In this document: positions 61,437 to 64,000 of the stretch, one piece after another
Layout: every line of letters starts with the position of its first letter
Position numbering within the stretch: position 1 is the stretch's first letter
DNA from: Amycolatopsis oliviviridis
GTDB lineage: Bacteria; Actinomycetota; Actinomycetes; Mycobacteriales; Pseudonocardiaceae
Length of the DNA stretch: 64,000 bases
Assembly (NCBI RefSeq): GCF_014654365.1
Contig: NZ_BNAY01000001.1
Location: 372,001 to 436,000 of the forward strand
Direction: 5' to 3'
Program-made: the position numbers and the translations under genes
Notes under the pieces: model-generated
The model's database searches: none
What the model was told of the DNA's origin: nothing
What the model saw: the letters and a program-made list of their open reading frames with translations, nothing else

Positions 61437-62735
61437 TCAATCGGTGGGGAGGGTTTCCGCGGCGGCGGGGCTGGTGAGGAACAGCTCGATCACCGGGACC
61501 GGGGTGTCCGGTTTCCGGATCGGGAGCTTGAGGGTGAGCGTGCCTTCCGGCTGCCCGCCCATCTGGGTGTTCTGCGCGGTCTGCCCGGGATCCGTGCGGA
61601 CCTGCTGGATTTCCGAGGCGTCGTCGAGCAACTGGGCGTAGCGCACCCGCCCGGCCAGCCCCGGCAGGTGGACGTGGTTCATCGGCCAGCTGAAGAGATG
61701 CAGGTAGAGCCGGTCCCCGCGCTGGGTGTAGCGGCCGTCGGCGGGCGCGGTGAATTCGGCGGGACCGCAGCCGCGGACGGAGCGTTCGTGCCGGTCCATC
61801 CAGCGGCCGAGTTCGGCGAGCACCTCGTGTGCCCGCGGATCGATCTCGCCCCGGCCGTTCGGCCCGACGTTGAGCAGCAGGTTCCCGTCCTTCGACACGC
61901 CGTCGACCAGCATCCGGATGAGCAGTTCGGGGCTCTTGTAGTCGAGGTTGTCGCGGTCGTACCCCCAGCTGCCGTTGAGGGTCTGGCACGCCTCCCACAC
62001 CACCGGGACGCCGTCACGGGTCATCGGACCGGACGGCTGGTACTGCTCCGGGGTGATGAAGTCGCCGGGGATGCCGGTGCGGTCGTTGACCAGGATGCCG
62101 GGCTGGAGTTCGCGGACCAGCGCGAGCAGGCCGGGGGAGTCCCAGTCGTCCGGTCCCTTGCCGCCCCACCATTCCTTGCGGCCCTTGTAGGAGAAGTCGA
62201 AGAACAGGTAGTCGATCGTGCCGAAGCGGGTGAGCAGTTCGCGGACCTGACCGTGCAGGTACAGCCGGTACTCGGCGATGTCGGCGTACTGGTGTGCCGC
62301 GATGTACTCCTGGTCGTCACGGCGGGGATGGGTGCCGTCGACCGGGAAAGCCGGGTGATGCCAGTCGATCAGCGAGTGGTAGAAGCCGACTTTCAAGCCT
62401 TCTTCGCGGCACGCGTCGACGAACGGACCGAGCAGATCCTTGCCGTACGGCGTGTTCGTCACCTTGAAGTCGGTGAGATCGCTGTCCCACAGGCAGAAAC
62501 CGTCGTGGTGCTTGGTGGTGAGCACGACGTAGGTCATGCCCGCGTCCTTCGCGGCCCGCGCCCAGGAACGCGGGTCGTACTTGTCCGGCTCGAAGTGGTC
62601 GAAGTAGACCCGGTACTGCTCGTCGGTCAGCTTTTCGCGGTTCTGCACCCATTCATGCCGGGCGGCCAGGGAATACAGTCCCCAGTGGACGAACATCCCG
62701 AACCGGTCGTGGGTGAACCAGGCGGTGGAACTCAC
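61437..62735 (-). CDS. Alpha-L-fucosidase, family GH29
   Basis: A 432-residue enzyme without a signal peptide. FGMFVHWGLYS, YVVLTTKHHDGFCLW, GFYHSLIDWHHP and YLFFDFS are GH29 signature blocks; nucleophile candidate Asp180. Intracellular action implies fucosylated oligosaccharides enter by the adjacent ABC transporter. ATG 62735 is 27 bases from the preceding permease stop. Confidence 0.92.
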   Translation of the reverse strand: MSSTAWFTHDRFGMFVHWGLYSLAARHEWVQNREKLTDEQYRVYFDHFEPDKYDPRSWARAAKDAGMTYVVLTTKHHDGFCLWDSDLTDFKVTNTPYGKDLLGPFVDACREEGLKVGFYHSLIDWHHPAFPVDGTHPRRDDQEYIAAHQYADIAEYRLYLHGQVRELLTRFGTIDYLFFDFSYKGRKEWWGGKGPDDWDSPGLLALVRELQPGILVNDRTGIPGDFITPEQYQPSGPMTRDGVPVVWEACQTLNGSWGYDRDNLDYKSPELLIRMLVDGVSKDGNLLLNVGPNGRGEIDPRAHEVLAELGRWMDRHERSVRGCGPAEFTAPADGRYTQRGDRLYLHLFSWPMNHVHLPGLAGRVRYAQLLDDASEIQQVRTDPGQTAQNTQMGGQPEGTLTLKLPIRKPDTPVPVIELFLTSPAAAETLPTD

Positions 62736-62762
62736 TGCAGGATCGCTCCTTGAGGTGGTGGG

Positions 62763-63629
62763 TCAGCCCTTGAGCGCGCCCGAGGCGAGGCCGCGGACGA
62801 ACGAACGCTGGAAGAACAGGAACGCGGCGACCGAGGGGAGCAGCGCCAGCAGCGACGCGGCCATGATCACGCCGGGCGTCACGTCCGAGTCGATGCGCAG
62901 GGTCCGCAGGGCCAGCGGCAGGGTGTAGGTCGAGGCGTCGGTCGAAACCAGCAGCGGCAGCAGGTACTGGTCCCAGATCATCGTGAAGCCGAAGACACCG
63001 ATCACGCCGAGGGCGGGCTTGCACATCGGCAGGATGATCTGCGCGAAGATCCGCAGGTCCCCGGCGCCGTCGATCCGCGCCGCCTCTTCGAGCTCGCGGG
63101 GGACGTCCTTCATGAACTCGGTCATCACCAGGATCGAGAAGGCCCACGCGCCCAGCGGCACGATCATCCCGGCGAGGCTGCCGATCAGGTTGAAGTGCAC
63201 CAGGGGCAGGTCCGACAGGATCAGCGAGAGCGGGATCGCGAGGATCTCCTCGGGCAGCATCAGCGTCGCCAGGATCGCGACCAGCACGAAGGTCATGAAC
63301 CGGAACTTCTTGCGCGCCAACGCGTACCCGGCCAGCACCGAGATGACGACCTGCAGCAGCAGGCCGAAGCCGACCACCAGGAACGAGTTGAGCAGGTACA
63401 GCCCGACACCCTTGTCGAACGCGATGCCGAAGTTGTCCAGGGTGGGGCTCGACGGGATGACGCTGAGCGCCGTCGGGTCGGACACGTCGCTGAACGAGCT
63501 GACCAGCAGCGCCAGCAGCGGACCGGCGAACACCAGGAGCAGCAGGGCGTACAGGACGAACTTCAGGATCCGTCCGCCCGGCGACTTGACGGCGTCGAGG
63601 CCGAGCGCCGAATCGTTGGCCGCGGTCAT
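62763..63629 (-). CDS. Carbohydrate ABC transporter permease (MalG-type)
   Basis: A 288-residue inner-membrane protein with six predicted TM helices. The EAA loop EAARIDGAGDLRIFAQIILPMCKP docks the ATPase. MalG-type permeases belong to the CUT1 family importing oligosaccharides. Overlaps the upstream permease by four bases. Confidence 0.92.
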   Translation of the reverse strand: MTAANDSALGLDAVKSPGGRILKFVLYALLLLVFAGPLLALLVSSFSDVSDPTALSVIPSSPTLDNFGIAFDKGVGLYLLNSFLVVGFGLLLQVVISVLAGYALARKKFRFMTFVLVAILATLMLPEEILAIPLSLILSDLPLVHFNLIGSLAGMIVPLGAWAFSILVMTEFMKDVPRELEEAARIDGAGDLRIFAQIILPMCKPALGVIGVFGFTMIWDQYLLPLLVSTDASTYTLPLALRTLRIDSDVTPGVIMAASLLALLPSVAAFLFFQRSFVRGLASGALKG

Positions 63630-64000
63630 GCGTCTCGCCTCCGTCGGAGCACCTGGACGAACAGGGTCAGCACGAGCGTCGCGAGGAACAGCAGGACCGC
63701 GCCCGCCGCGCCGACGCCCAGCCGGTTCTGTTCCAGGCCGAGTTTGTAGATCAGGGTCATCGCCACCTCGGTCGAGCCGTTCGGCCCGCCGTTGGTCAGC
63801 AGGAACACCTCGGTGAACACCCGCAGGCCGCGGATCGCCGCGAGGACGAACAGGATCGAGAACACCGACCGCAGACCGGGCAGCGTCACGTGGAGGATCT
63901 TGCGCCAGCGCGAGGCACCGTCCACAGTGGCCGCCTCGTAGAGCCCGCGGTCGATGCCGGCCAGGCCCGCGAGGAAGATCATCATGTCGTACGGCGCGCC
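63626..64000 (-). CDS. Carbohydrate ABC transporter permease (MalF-type), partial
   Basis: Only the C-terminal ~124 residues are in the window; the reading frame runs off the right edge. The EAA loop EAATVDGASRWRKILHVTLPGL and two following TM helices are visible. It pairs with the MalG-type permease as a CUT1 system. The solute-binding protein is presumably just outside. Confidence 0.9.
   Translation of the reverse strand, partial: GAPYDMMIFLAGLAGIDRGLYEAATVDGASRWRKILHVTLPGLRSVFSILFVLAAIRGLRVFTEVFLLTNGGPNGSTEVAMTLIYKLGLEQNRLGVGAAGAVLLFLATLVLTLFVQVLRRRRDA

Noticed and set aside
59654..62753. Large plus-strand frames over the PL6, fucosidase and LacI genes
   Set aside because: The opposite strand carries well-conserved enzymes in a coupled operon; the plus frames have no recognisable domains.
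1..64000. tRNA/rRNA genes, insertion sequences or a secondary-metabolite cluster
   Set aside because: No cloverleaf or rRNA-like sequence, no transposase or integrase, and no PKS/NRPS or other biosynthetic core enzymes were recognised.

Overview
The window is high-GC actinomycete DNA (about 70% G+C in sampled coding lines). Frequent GTG/TTG starts, several leaderless promoters, Tat-type secreted enzymes, TetR/LacI/MarR regulators and short palindromic intergenic repeats suggest a Pseudonocardiaceae member such as Amycolatopsis. That placement is inference from style; there is no rRNA or marker gene to confirm it.

Left part (1-12.2 kb): a CHAT-protease/TPR protein with a small unknown protein ahead of it, two small proteins sharing a C-terminal beta domain, an MFS permease, a metallo-beta-lactamase-fold hydrolase, a secreted DUF6801-like protein, a class III nucleotide cyclase, a Tat-exported GH109-type oxidoreductase, a nitroreductase and a secreted trypsin-like protease.

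Defence- and stress-like block (12.2-23.8 kb): a 1006-residue NACHT NTPase with terminal membrane segments lies in visibly low-GC DNA, so it looks imported. After a CGNR zinc-finger regulator and a HAD hydrolase comes a tight five-gene operon: SWIM-like zinc protein, unknown protein, vWA protein, MoxR AAA+ ATPase and DUF5682 protein. Its promoter matches the LexA-independent (PafBC / RecA-NDp) DNA-damage consensus TGTCRGTG-N8-TANNNT. A second SWIM protein is coupled to a SNF2 helicase at 30.7-34.4 kb.

Metabolic middle (23.8-43.7 kb): a carotenoid-oxygenase-family enzyme, several regulator/enzyme pairs (one with a perfect palindromic operator), a DICT-domain protein, and a compact valine-degradation operon (mmsA, acyl-CoA dehydrogenase, 3-hydroxyisobutyryl-CoA hydrolase, mmsB, enoyl-CoA hydratase). 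Upstream of mmsA is an intact cobalamin riboswitch and an 18-codon leader ORF. Right behind it is a decayed methylcitrate-cycle locus: the 3' half of a PrpR/ScfR-type regulator with an in-frame amber codon, abutting a multiply deleted prpC fragment. The organism may therefore depend on the B12-dependent methylmalonyl route for valine-derived propionyl-CoA, unless a second methylcitrate locus exists elsewhere.

Right part (42.5-64 kb): a composite palindromic repeat, a decarboxylase-type amidohydrolase, a secreted GH2/LamG enzyme, an alkyl-DHAP-synthase-like flavoprotein with an M20 peptidase, a DUF1963 protein, an acyl-CoA ligase, a TetR/hydrolase pair, a flavodoxin-like/LacI pair, a Ser/Thr kinase whose external domain is a family 2 carbohydrate-binding module, and a glycan-use operon (two ABC permeases, GH29 fucosidase, PL6 lyase, LacI regulator, TIM-barrel isomerase, GDSL esterase) that runs off the right edge. 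No tRNA, rRNA, CRISPR array or insertion sequence was seen.
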